A stretch of 17,393 nucleotides of DNA from an uncultured Eubacteriales bacterium (GTDB lineage: Bacteria > Bacillota > Clostridia > Lachnospirales > Lachnospiraceae): positions 1 through 17,393 of the forward strand of contig OMSN01000023.1 in NCBI GenBank assembly GCA_900313765.1, written 5' to 3'. The notes beneath the pieces were generated by a model that saw nothing but the letters and a program-made list of their open reading frames with translations, had not been told where the DNA came from and searched no databases. A program made the translations under genes and the position numbers. Shown in pieces: positions 1 through 6,310 of the stretch (the stretch's first letter is position 1; each line of letters starts with the position of its first letter).

Positions 1-344
1 TGGAAGTACAGGATCACTATACCGGACGAAGAAGGCCGGTCGGCAATCTGTCAGGAGGGGAGAGCTTCAAGGCTTCGCTCAGCCTTGCGCTGGGTCTCTC
101 GGATACAGTGTCTTCCAATCTCGGAGGAATCCAGATGGATGCCCTGTTTGTGGATGAAGGTTTTGGAACATTGGACCGAAAGTCGATCGACAATGCGATG
201 AACACACTGCTTCACCTGTCGGGCAGCGGCAAACTGGTGGGGGTGATCAGTCACCGCGAGGAACTGATCGAGAACATACCGCAGCAGATCCGCGTCACTA
301 AGGGGAAAGAAGGAAGCCGGATCCAGATCGAGAATGGGCTGTGA
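1..344 (+). CDS. sbcC: SbcC nuclease subunit, C-terminal fragment (partial)
   Basis: This is the 3' end of a gene that begins before the window; the reading frame starts at base 3. The visible 113 or so residues are the C-terminal half of an SMC/Rad50-type ATPase head. An ABC signature (LSGGE, bases 48-62) is followed by a Walker B and D-loop stretch (DALFVDEGFGTLD) and an H-loop (ISHREEL). This order and the DEGFGTLD form are typical of SbcC, the ATPase partner of the SbcD nuclease that processes DNA hairpins and protein-blocked ends. The coiled-coil arms and Walker A would lie upstream. An internal GTG at base 108 is in frame but falls between the signature and Walker B, so it is not a real start. 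RecF/RecN-type ATPases are less likely given the motif wording. Confidence 0.9.
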   Translation, partial: EVQDHYTGRRRPVGNLSGGESFKASLSLALGLSDTVSSNLGGIQMDALFVDEGFGTLDRKSIDNAMNTLLHLSGSGKLVGVISHREELIENIPQQIRVTKGKEGSRIQIENGL

Positions 345-408
345 CTGTGAAGAAAACGGTCTGGATATAAAAACATGGACATCTATTTCCTGTTCTGTAA
401 AAATCCTT

Positions 409-414
409 TATAAT
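409..414 (+). promoter_or_regulatory. Candidate -10 box upstream of the cation symporter
   Basis: A consensus TATAAT lies about 50 nt before the symporter start. No good -35 hexamer is seen at 16-18 nt spacing (TTTCCT at 386-391 is poor), so if it is used it may need an activator. The gene itself has a GGAGGAGG ribosome binding site at about 450-457. Confidence 0.45.
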
Positions 415-463
415 GTGTATTCGTGAACTGATTACGGATCTGTGATCCTGGAGGAGGGAAAGT

Positions 464-1690
464 ATGAAAAAAACAGGAATCTTACACAGTCTGCCATTTA
501 AACTGCTGGTGGCGCTTGCCGTCGGTATCGTTGCCGGCCTTGCGCTGAATGCGGCGGATGGAACCGCGATCGGCACGGCATTGCTCAACATTATCGTGAC
601 GGTAAAATATATCGCCGGTCAGTTTATTTCATTCTGTGTTCCGCTGATTATCATTGGATTTATCGCTCCGTCGATTACCCGGCTGGGCAACAATGCGTCC
701 CGGATGCTGATCGTTGCGCTGTGCATCGCGTACATCTCTTCGATCGGTGCCGCATTCTTCGCGACGGGAGCTGGCTTCACGATTCTGCCGCATCTGAATA
801 TCAGCCCTGAAGTGGATGGACTGAAGGCACTGCCGCCGGTTGTTTTTGAACTGTCGATCCCGCAGATCATGCCGGTCATGTCAGCGCTGTTTTTATCAGT
901 TATGGTAGGACTTGCAGCAGCCTGGAATTCCAGCAAACTGATCACAGGCCTTCTGGAAGAATTCCAGAAGATCGTTCTGAGCATCGTCACTAAGATGGTG
1001 ATCCCGGTACTGCCGATCCTGATCGGCTGCACCTTCTGCACCCTTGCTTATGAAGGGACCATCACAAAGCAGCTGCCCATCTTCCTGATCATCATCGTGA
1101 TCGTAATGATCGGACATTACATCTGGCTGGCGCTTCTGTATGGTATCGCCGGTGCCTATTCCGGAAGGAATCCACTCAATATCATCAGGAACTATGGACC
1201 GGCTTATATGACAGCGGTCGGAACCATGTCCAGCGCGGCAACCCTTTCGGTTGCACTGGAATGCGCGAAGAAGTCAGAGCCGACACTGCGCGATGATCTC
1301 GTCAATTTCGGCATTCCGCTGTTTGCCAACATTCATCTGTGCGGCTCTGTCATGACCGAGACCTTCTTTGTCATGGCAGTATCCAAGATGCTGTACGGTG
1401 AGTTTCCGTCACTTGGCAAGATGATCCTGTTCTGCCTGCTCCTGGGCGTATTTGCAATCGGAGCACCCGGCGTTCCCGGAGGAACCGTCATGGCATCCCT
1501 GGGACTGATCACCGGCGTTCTTGGATTCGATGAGACCGGGACAGCACTGATGCTGACCATCTTTGCGCTGCAGGATTCTTTCGGAACCGCCTGCAATGTC
1601 ACCGGCGACGGTGCACTGACACTGTTCCTGACAGGCTACGCTGAGAAGCACAACATCAAAGAAGCCAGTCTGGGAGACATACTGGGCTGA
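464..1690 (+). CDS. DAACS-family (dicarboxylate/amino acid:cation symporter-like) transporter
   Basis: A 408-residue polytopic membrane protein of the GltP/DctA/SstT fold; length is normal for the family. The serine-rich HP1 tip is visible (SSAATLSVAL, residues 256-265), as are an HP2 tip GAPGVPGG (333-340) and a TM8 motif D371..T375..N378..GD382. Family membership is therefore secure. Several ligand positions deviate. The TM8 arginine that grips a substrate side-chain carboxylate in GltPh-type carriers aligns with Gly374, and the TM7 NMDG motif reads HLCG (291-294). I infer that the substrate is not aspartate, glutamate or a C4-dicarboxylate, and that cation coupling may differ. Start chosen by the GGAGGAGG site 7 nt upstream. 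It is monocistronic: a strong terminator follows. Confidence 0.85.
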   Translation: MKKTGILHSLPFKLLVALAVGIVAGLALNAADGTAIGTALLNIIVTVKYIAGQFISFCVPLIIIGFIAPSITRLGNNASRMLIVALCIAYISSIGAAFFATGAGFTILPHLNISPEVDGLKALPPVVFELSIPQIMPVMSALFLSVMVGLAAAWNSSKLITGLLEEFQKIVLSIVTKMVIPVLPILIGCTFCTLAYEGTITKQLPIFLIIIVIVMIGHYIWLALLYGIAGAYSGRNPLNIIRNYGPAYMTAVGTMSSAATLSVALECAKKSEPTLRDDLVNFGIPLFANIHLCGSVMTETFFVMAVSKMLYGEFPSLGKMILFCLLLGVFAIGAPGVPGGTVMASLGLITGVLGFDETGTALMLTIFALQDSFGTACNVTGDGALTLFLTGYAEKHNIKEASLGDILG

Positions 1691-1715
1691 CCTTATTAAA
1701 CAGGCAGGCGTGCCG

Positions 1716-1729
1716 GACAGGCGCCTGTC
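1716..1729. repeat. Perfect 14-bp palindrome 3' of the symporter
   Basis: GACAGGCGCCTGTC is a perfect palindrome 26 nt after the symporter stop codon and 12 nt before the rho-independent terminator. A related short inverted repeat (GGCA/TGCC, 1703-1714) sits just before it. It could be a protein-binding site or an extra hairpin at the mRNA 3' end. No function can be assigned from sequence. Confidence 0.4.
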
Positions 1730-1741
1730 ACTGATCCAACC

Positions 1742-1782
1742 ACACAGGAAGACCGGGGATATCTCCGGTCTTCCTGTGTTTT
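1742..1782 (+). terminator. Rho-independent terminator of the symporter gene
   Basis: A perfect 15-bp stem (1742-1756 with 1765-1779) and an 8-nt loop are followed by a short T run (1779-1782). It separates the symporter from the DUF3100 operon. Confidence 0.85.
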
Positions 1783-1829
1783 ATGGTAAAAACCACCCAT
1801 ATGGATTTTTTTCTGAAACAGCTCACACC

Positions 1830-1835
1830 TATAAT
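1830..1835 (+). promoter_or_regulatory. Candidate -10 box of the DUF3100 operon
   Basis: TATAAT lies 44 nt before the DUF3100 start. The -35 region is only a T run (1807-1812), a weak match, so transcription may depend on an activator. The nearby Crp/Fnr-like regulator is the obvious candidate, but I see no clear palindromic box here. Confidence 0.45.
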
Positions 1836-1879
1836 TATGGCGTACACTGTCATCTCTCACCTATAAATCGGAGGAGCTT

Positions 1880-2725
1880 ATGAACAATAAAACGTACGCC
1901 TATGATTCGCTGACTGAGCGGATCAAAACCGAGTGGATCATCTATCTGCTCGCATTCATCTTTATTCTGATCGCTGACAAGATCGGACAGATCAGGATTC
2001 CTGTGTGGAAAGGCACTTTTATCATCTTTCCCATCTTTTTCTCACTGGGGCTCGGTCTTCTTACCGGTCCGAACGTATTGAAGATCCTTGATGACAAACG
2101 CGTGAAGGCTGCAGGTTCGCTGGTCAGCATCGCTATTCTGCCGTTTATTGCGAAACTGGGTATCAATGCAGGAGCCAATATCATGACGGTAATCGAAGTC
2201 GGTCCAGCTCTGCTGCTTCAGGAATTCGGCAATCTCGGAACAATCTTCCTGTCTCTTCCGATTGCATTGATGCTTGGGCTTAAGAGAGAGTCGATCGGTG
2301 CCTGCCATTCGATCAATCGTGAGACCAATCTTGCCCTGATTCAGGACATGTATGGTGCAAGCTCTCCGGAAGGACAGGGCTGCCTGGCTGTCTATATCGT
2401 AATCGGCATGGTCGGTACGATCTATTTTGGATTCATGACTTCCATTGTCGCAGCACTGAACTGGTTCCATCCATATTCACTGGGAATGGCGTCAGGTGTC
2501 GGTGCAGGCATCCTTATGTCATCTGCATCCGCTACTCTTGCGGAGATCTATCCGGCTATGGCAGACAAGCTGTCTGCTCTGGCAGCAGCTTCAGAGACAG
2601 TTTCCGGTATTGACGGAATCTACCTTGCCATCTTCATCGGTCTGCCTCTGTGCAACTGGCTGTATAGGAAACTGGAGCCGAAGATCGGCCGAATCACGAA
2701 ATACGGAAGGAGGGAACAGGAATGA
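1880..2725 (+). CDS. DUF3100-family membrane protein (putative transporter, large subunit)
   Basis: A 281-residue polytopic membrane protein. After a short cytoplasmic N-terminus (about 1-18) I count roughly eight hydrophobic segments. The block around residues 108-165, with GPALLLQEFGNLGTIFLSLP and later GACHSINRETN, matches my memory of the DUF3100 family, whose substrate is unknown. The charged SINRE segment between membrane spans, and a small-residue-rich segment GVGAGILMSSASATLAE, resemble substrate-path elements of secondary carriers. The start is set by a GGAGGAG site (1870-1876). Its stop overlaps the next start (ATGA, 2722-2725), so the two are translationally coupled and probably form a two-component carrier. 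That it is a transporter is inferred from topology and from the downstream TSUP and amidohydrolase genes. Confidence 0.75.
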   Translation: MNNKTYAYDSLTERIKTEWIIYLLAFIFILIADKIGQIRIPVWKGTFIIFPIFFSLGLGLLTGPNVLKILDDKRVKAAGSLVSIAILPFIAKLGINAGANIMTVIEVGPALLLQEFGNLGTIFLSLPIALMLGLKRESIGACHSINRETNLALIQDMYGASSPEGQGCLAVYIVIGMVGTIYFGFMTSIVAALNWFHPYSLGMASGVGAGILMSSASATLAEIYPAMADKLSALAAASETVSGIDGIYLAIFIGLPLCNWLYRKLEPKIGRITKYGRREQE

Positions 2726-3168
2726 GAGCAAAAGATGTTATTTTCACCCTGATCATCACAGGCATCGGCATGATGCTTGCGAATTTTATCGGATTTGATG
2801 TATCTTTCATCGAATCTCTTCCCGGCGTGCTGGTCCTTCTGTGTATCGCCCTTGCGGGAGCCGGCTTGAAAGCGATTATTCCGCTGAAACTTCCGACCGT
2901 AGCTTACTGTTCGATCCTCGGACTTCTGGCGGCCATTCCGGTGTCACCGATCTCCGGATTTGTGATCGAATCTGCTAATAAGATCAACTTCACGGCTCCT
3001 CTGACGATGGTTGGCGCTTATGCCGGAATGTCCATCAGCAATCAGCTGAAGACCTTCTTCAGAAGTGGATGGCGCTATATCATTATCGCTATTCTTGTCA
3101 TGACAGGAACTTTCCTGGGCTCGGCACTCATTGCCCAGCTCATACTGAGCGTGATGGGAACCATCTGA
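2722..3168 (+). CDS. Small four-helix membrane protein, partner of the DUF3100 protein
   Basis: A 148-residue, very hydrophobic protein with about four predicted membrane segments (about 8-25, 33-52, 62-80 and 118-145) separated by short loops. Its start overlaps the DUF3100 stop by 4 nt, with AGGAGG (2709-2714) inside the upstream gene. I do not recognise a named family. The large-plus-small arrangement recalls two-gene carriers such as MadL/MadM, but there is no sequence match that I can claim. It most likely forms one membrane complex with the DUF3100 product. No catalytic or nucleotide-binding motif is visible. Confidence 0.7.
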   Translation: MRAKDVIFTLIITGIGMMLANFIGFDVSFIESLPGVLVLLCIALAGAGLKAIIPLKLPTVAYCSILGLLAAIPVSPISGFVIESANKINFTAPLTMVGAYAGMSISNQLKTFFRSGWRYIIIAILVMTGTFLGSALIAQLILSVMGTI

Positions 3169-3169
3169 T

Positions 3170-3931
3170 ATGATGGTGATGATCCTTCTGGCCGGCGCGT
3201 TTGCCGTCGGCCTCAGTATAGGACTGTGCGGAGTCGCCGGCTTCCTTCTCCCTCTTCTCTTTATCGGATATGCAGGATACACTCCTTCGAAAAGTCTTTT
3301 TATCAGTTTCTGCTGTTTCCTTATCTCCGGTGCGATCGGTGCATGGACTTACTACAGGAGAGGAGAGATGCCGCTGAAGATTGCCCTGCCGCTCGGCCTG
3401 TCATCTTTGGTGGGAAGTACGGCCGGCGCAGTGATCGGTCAGCTCTGGGTCGGTAAAGCGATACAGACCGTGTTGTATGTGGTCGTATTGATCTCCGGAC
3501 TTGCGATCTTTGTGCAGGAATGGCTGATCCGGAAGAGCCCGAAGAGAGAGGGGAGCGCAGAGATTTGCGCTGTCTCAAGGGGGATATTGGTCCCGATCGG
3601 TTTTGTGACGGCATTGATCTGCGCGATGTCCGGAGCCGGAGGCCCGGTCGTGGTCATGCCACTGCTGGTCCTGATGGGGATCCCGGTGCGCATGTCTGTC
3701 GGGATCGCGCTCTTTGATTCAATCTTTATTGCCATTCCGTCGATCTTTGTGTACGGTAGTCAGTGTACACCGTCTGATCTGGGAATTATATTTTTCTTCA
3801 TTCTGCTGTGTCATACTGCGGGTATCCTTATCGGCAGTATGAATGCAGATCATATCCCGCAGACTGCGCTGAAACGCGGCGTTGCTGTCTTTTCTGTTGC
3901 GTTTGCAGTCTGGAAGCTGTTTTTATCCTGA
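3170..3931 (+). CDS. TSUP (TauE/SafE) family permease
   Basis: A 253-residue membrane protein with the internal duplication of the TSUP family. Each half opens with a glycine-rich loop and an LP/MP-containing helix: GLCGVAGFLLPLL near residues 18-30 and MSGAGGPVVVMPLLVLMG near 157-174. About eight membrane segments are split by a charged central loop (RKSPKREG, about 121-128). Characterised TSUP members carry sulfite, sulfoacetate, taurine-related or other organic anions; the substrate here is not readable from sequence. ATG ATG gives start choices at 3170 and 3173. The gene begins 1 nt after the previous stop, so it belongs to the same operon. Proximity to sulfur-transfer genes makes a sulfur-containing anion attractive, but that is inference. 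Confidence 0.85.
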   Translation: MMVMILLAGAFAVGLSIGLCGVAGFLLPLLFIGYAGYTPSKSLFISFCCFLISGAIGAWTYYRRGEMPLKIALPLGLSSLVGSTAGAVIGQLWVGKAIQTVLYVVVLISGLAIFVQEWLIRKSPKREGSAEICAVSRGILVPIGFVTALICAMSGAGGPVVVMPLLVLMGIPVRMSVGIALFDSIFIAIPSIFVYGSQCTPSDLGIIFFFILLCHTAGILIGSMNADHIPQTALKRGVAVFSVAFAVWKLFLS

Positions 3932-3949
3932 ACCCATGGAGGAATACCT

Positions 3950-5278
3950 ATGTCTTCCGCACGTTATGACATTCTTATCAGTCATGTTGATTATCTGACG
4001 CCTCAGATGACCATTGAAAAAGATGCGTCGATCGCAATTGCTGATGGTGTAATCAAGAGTTTTTCGGGAGATCCCTCCCAGGCACAGACCGTGATTGACG
4101 GGAGTGGGTTGTTTGTCATGCCCGGCCTTACGGACGCCCATATCCATACCAGCCAGCAGCTTCTCAGAGGCCGTCTGCTGGATGAAAAACCGGTAATATG
4201 GAAGAGGGTCAATGTACCTTTCGAGAGCAGACTGACAGAGGAAACCTCGGCTCTCAGCGCATCTCTGGCGGCTCTGGAGATGATCGGCTGCGGCACGACT
4301 TCATTCGTAGACGCAGGTGGACATTTTCCGGAGATCTTTGCAGAGATCTATGGGAAGGCCGGGATGCGCGGCCGCCTCAGTTTTATGACAAATGACAATC
4401 CCATGGCTCCCGACTCTCTGCGGTCAGGATCGCCCGCAGAGGGAGTACGGTTCCTGAGAAGAATGAAAAAAAGACTTGATTCGACAGGGTCAGACCGTCT
4501 GCTTCCTGTTTATTCTGTCACTACACCGACTGCCGTGAGCGAGGAACTCTACCGGGAAGTACTGAACGCAGCTATAGAGGACGGTGTTCCCTTTGAGACA
4601 CATCTGAATGAGTATGCCTCAGAGGTTACGGAGTTTATTGAGCGTTACGGAGAAAGACCGTTTGTCTGGCTTGAGAAACAGGGACTTGTACCGGAACAAT
4701 TTCTTGCTGCCCATGCGATCTTCCTGAGCGATGATGAGATCGATATCATCGCTGACAGAAAGATCCGGATCGCTCACTGCCCCTTCTCCAATTCCGGAAA
4801 AGGAATACCGAGGACGCCTCAGCTCCTTCACCGGGGGATCTCATGCGGATTCGGAAGCGATGGTGCAGGACACGGCGGATTGGATCTGTTCCGGGAGATG
4901 CGCCTCTTCCGCTGTCTGATGAATGTCACCCACGGAATCTCATCGGCAGACAGCAGTGTGATGCCGGCTGAAACGCTGCTTATAATGGCAACGCAGGGAG
5001 GAGCATCCGCACTGTTTTCCGACCGGACAGGATCCATCGAAGAAGGCGCCAGGGCAGACCTGATCGCACTGAACATTGATGCACCACACCTGTGGCCGAC
5101 ACAGAATCTGCTGCATACTATTGTAGAGTGCGCGAGCGGCAGAGATGTAGTACACACCATCATCGACGGCAGACTTGTTATGAGAGACAGGGAATATCTG
5201 ACACTGGATGAAGAGCGGATCCGTTTTGAGGCGAAGGAGGCATTCAGAAAAGAACCTTTTTTGAGTCATTGGAGTTAG
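3950..5278 (+). CDS. Amidohydrolase of the TRZ/ATZ (chlorohydrolase/aminohydrolase) type
   Basis: A 442-residue cytosolic metal-dependent hydrolase. An N-terminal beta-sandwich part (about 1-57) leads into a TIM barrel with all the expected metal and catalytic residues: D62-A-H64-I-H66, H218-L-N-E221, H255 (AHAIF), H276 (HCPFSN) and D304 (GSDGA). The HLNE, HCPFSN and GSDGA set matches the branch containing MTA/SAH deaminase, guanine deaminase, SsnA and s-triazine hydrolases. These remove an amine or other leaving group from a heterocycle or amidine. The C-terminal strand region (after about 370) closes the beta-sandwich. Start set by GGAGG (3939-3943) 6 nt upstream; 18 nt follow the TSUP gene. 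Being last in a transport operon suggests it acts on the imported compound. Substrate unknown. Confidence 0.85.
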   Translation: MSSARYDILISHVDYLTPQMTIEKDASIAIADGVIKSFSGDPSQAQTVIDGSGLFVMPGLTDAHIHTSQQLLRGRLLDEKPVIWKRVNVPFESRLTEETSALSASLAALEMIGCGTTSFVDAGGHFPEIFAEIYGKAGMRGRLSFMTNDNPMAPDSLRSGSPAEGVRFLRRMKKRLDSTGSDRLLPVYSVTTPTAVSEELYREVLNAAIEDGVPFETHLNEYASEVTEFIERYGERPFVWLEKQGLVPEQFLAAHAIFLSDDEIDIIADRKIRIAHCPFSNSGKGIPRTPQLLHRGISCGFGSDGAGHGGLDLFREMRLFRCLMNVTHGISSADSSVMPAETLLIMATQGGASALFSDRTGSIEEGARADLIALNIDAPHLWPTQNLLHTIVECASGRDVVHTIIDGRLVMRDREYLTLDEERIRFEAKEAFRKEPFLSHWS

Positions 5279-5285
5279 ACTGCGC

Positions 5286-5314
5286 TTGTTGAGGCTTTTC
5301 TGACACTTTATAAT
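5286..5314 (+). promoter_or_regulatory. Promoter of the Crp/Fnr-like regulator gene
   Basis: TTGTTG (5286-5291), exactly 17 nt, then TATAAT (5309-5314), ending 36 nt before the ATG at 5351. The -10 is consensus and the -35 is half consensus. It lets the regulator be transcribed separately from the amidohydrolase operon. Confidence 0.6.
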
Positions 5315-5350
5315 GAGCTTGTATGAGTGTTGGTCAGCAGAGGAGACAAC

Positions 5351-6058
5351 ATGACGTTTTCGGAATTGTGTGCAGTTTATCCCGGTCTTGCCCATAAGGG
5401 CTGGCAGATCCCTGCCAGGCTTGATGGGCAGTTTGCGCTGCGGATCGTAGAGCCGCACAGCCTGATCCACCAGAAGGACAGTCCTCTGAGAGAAGTAGGT
5501 ATTCTTCTGAAAGGATCATTCAGGGTTGTGAATGAGTTTGAGAACGGCAATCTTTTCATGATTGAGACCAATGACCCCATCTCATTTACAGGAGAGGTTG
5601 CCCTCTTGTCCGGGTATGGCATCACGTCTGTCACATTAGAGACACTTACAGTCTGTGAGATTGCATTCCTTCCTGCTGCGGTGTTTGACGCATGGCTTAA
5701 CTCCGATATTCATCTTCTGCGTTATGTCAGTGAATTGATAGCGACAAAGCTGTATTCAACCAGCTATCACCGTGGGGAGCGCATGTTCTACTCCACCAAA
5801 TATGTGCTGCTGAAATATCTCCTGGAAGAGTATGATAAAACAACCGGTTCACTGGTTGTAATCCGCAAGACCCGCCAGCAGATGTGTGAAGAGATCGGTC
5901 TATCTGTCAATTCTATCAATCGCCTTCTCACGAGCTTTCGGCGGGAGAATCTGATCGCGATGAATCATGGCAAGATTGCCATGGGACCAGAGCAGTATGA
6001 AGCTGCCATGGACGCACTTAAGGTGTATCTTCTGGAGAGCCGTAACGGGCAGAAATAA
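5351..6058 (+). CDS. Crp/Fnr-family transcriptional regulator
   Basis: A 235-residue cytosolic DNA-binding regulator. The N-terminal half is a cupin-like cyclic-nucleotide-binding fold, with a GE..LL element near residues 80-87 where CRP has its phosphate cassette. The Arg-Ser of the cAMP site is not present (the sequence reads GITSVT), so cAMP is unlikely to be the effector. There is no N-terminal Fnr-type cysteine cluster. The C-terminal winged helix-turn-helix is clear near 185-215 (QQMCEEIGLSVNSINRLLTS). I start it at ATG 5351 because AGAGGAGA sits just upstream; an in-frame GTG at 5327 has no such site. It probably controls the adjacent transport/amidohydrolase operon or the isomerase/SufE operon. 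An alternative effector could be a pathway metabolite. Confidence 0.85.
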   Translation: MTFSELCAVYPGLAHKGWQIPARLDGQFALRIVEPHSLIHQKDSPLREVGILLKGSFRVVNEFENGNLFMIETNDPISFTGEVALLSGYGITSVTLETLTVCEIAFLPAAVFDAWLNSDIHLLRYVSELIATKLYSTSYHRGERMFYSTKYVLLKYLLEEYDKTTGSLVVIRKTRQQMCEEIGLSVNSINRLLTSFRRENLIAMNHGKIAMGPEQYEAAMDALKVYLLESRNGQK

Positions 6059-6086
6059 AAACAGAACAGTACTTGACGCAGCCTTG

Positions 6087-6123
6087 CTGCCGGACCGTGT
6101 GTCCGGCAGTTTTTCAGTTTTTT
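6087..6123 (+). terminator. Rho-independent terminator of the regulator gene
   Basis: A 9-bp perfect GC-rich stem (6087-6095 with 6101-6109), a 5-nt loop, then two T runs. It isolates the regulator from the isomerase operon downstream. Confidence 0.85.
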
Positions 6124-6310
6124 AATCCTAATGTTGGTAGAGTGCTTTGAACATCTTTTATTATTTCGATACGGCTTCGATTTTTTGAATATAGTTTCCG
6201 CAAAGTCCTTATGCTACGTTGAAGTTGTACAGACAGGATGAGCCGCTGCTGCGGCAGGGCAGTTCCTGTTCGAGAATCGTGACGTAAGAGAGCCAATAAG
6301 GAGGACAAGA
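6124..6310 (+). promoter_or_regulatory. AT-rich upstream region and leader stem-loop of the isomerase/SufE operon
   Basis: About 190 nt without a gene. The first part is AT-rich and must hold the operon promoter, but I see no clean -35/-10 pair (TTGAAT near 6186 and TATGCT near 6211 are 19 nt apart). The second part holds a nested stem-loop. An outer 6-bp stem (6233-6238 with 6264-6269) encloses an inner 5-bp GC stem with a 4-nt loop (6242-6246 with 6251-6255). The stem-loop ends about 30 nt before the AAGGAGGA ribosome binding site (6298-6305). It could be a regulator site or an mRNA structure. It does not match a riboswitch class that I recognise. Confidence 0.4.

Noticed and set aside
386..1835. 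A shared TTCTG-type motif next to the -10 boxes at 409, 1830 and 5309 as a common regulator site
   Set aside because: The spacing to each -10 box differs and the matches are too short to separate from chance.
5327..5350. Longer N-terminus for the Crp-like regulator from GTG 5327
   Set aside because: No ribosome binding site precedes it, while AGAGGAGA directly precedes ATG 5351.
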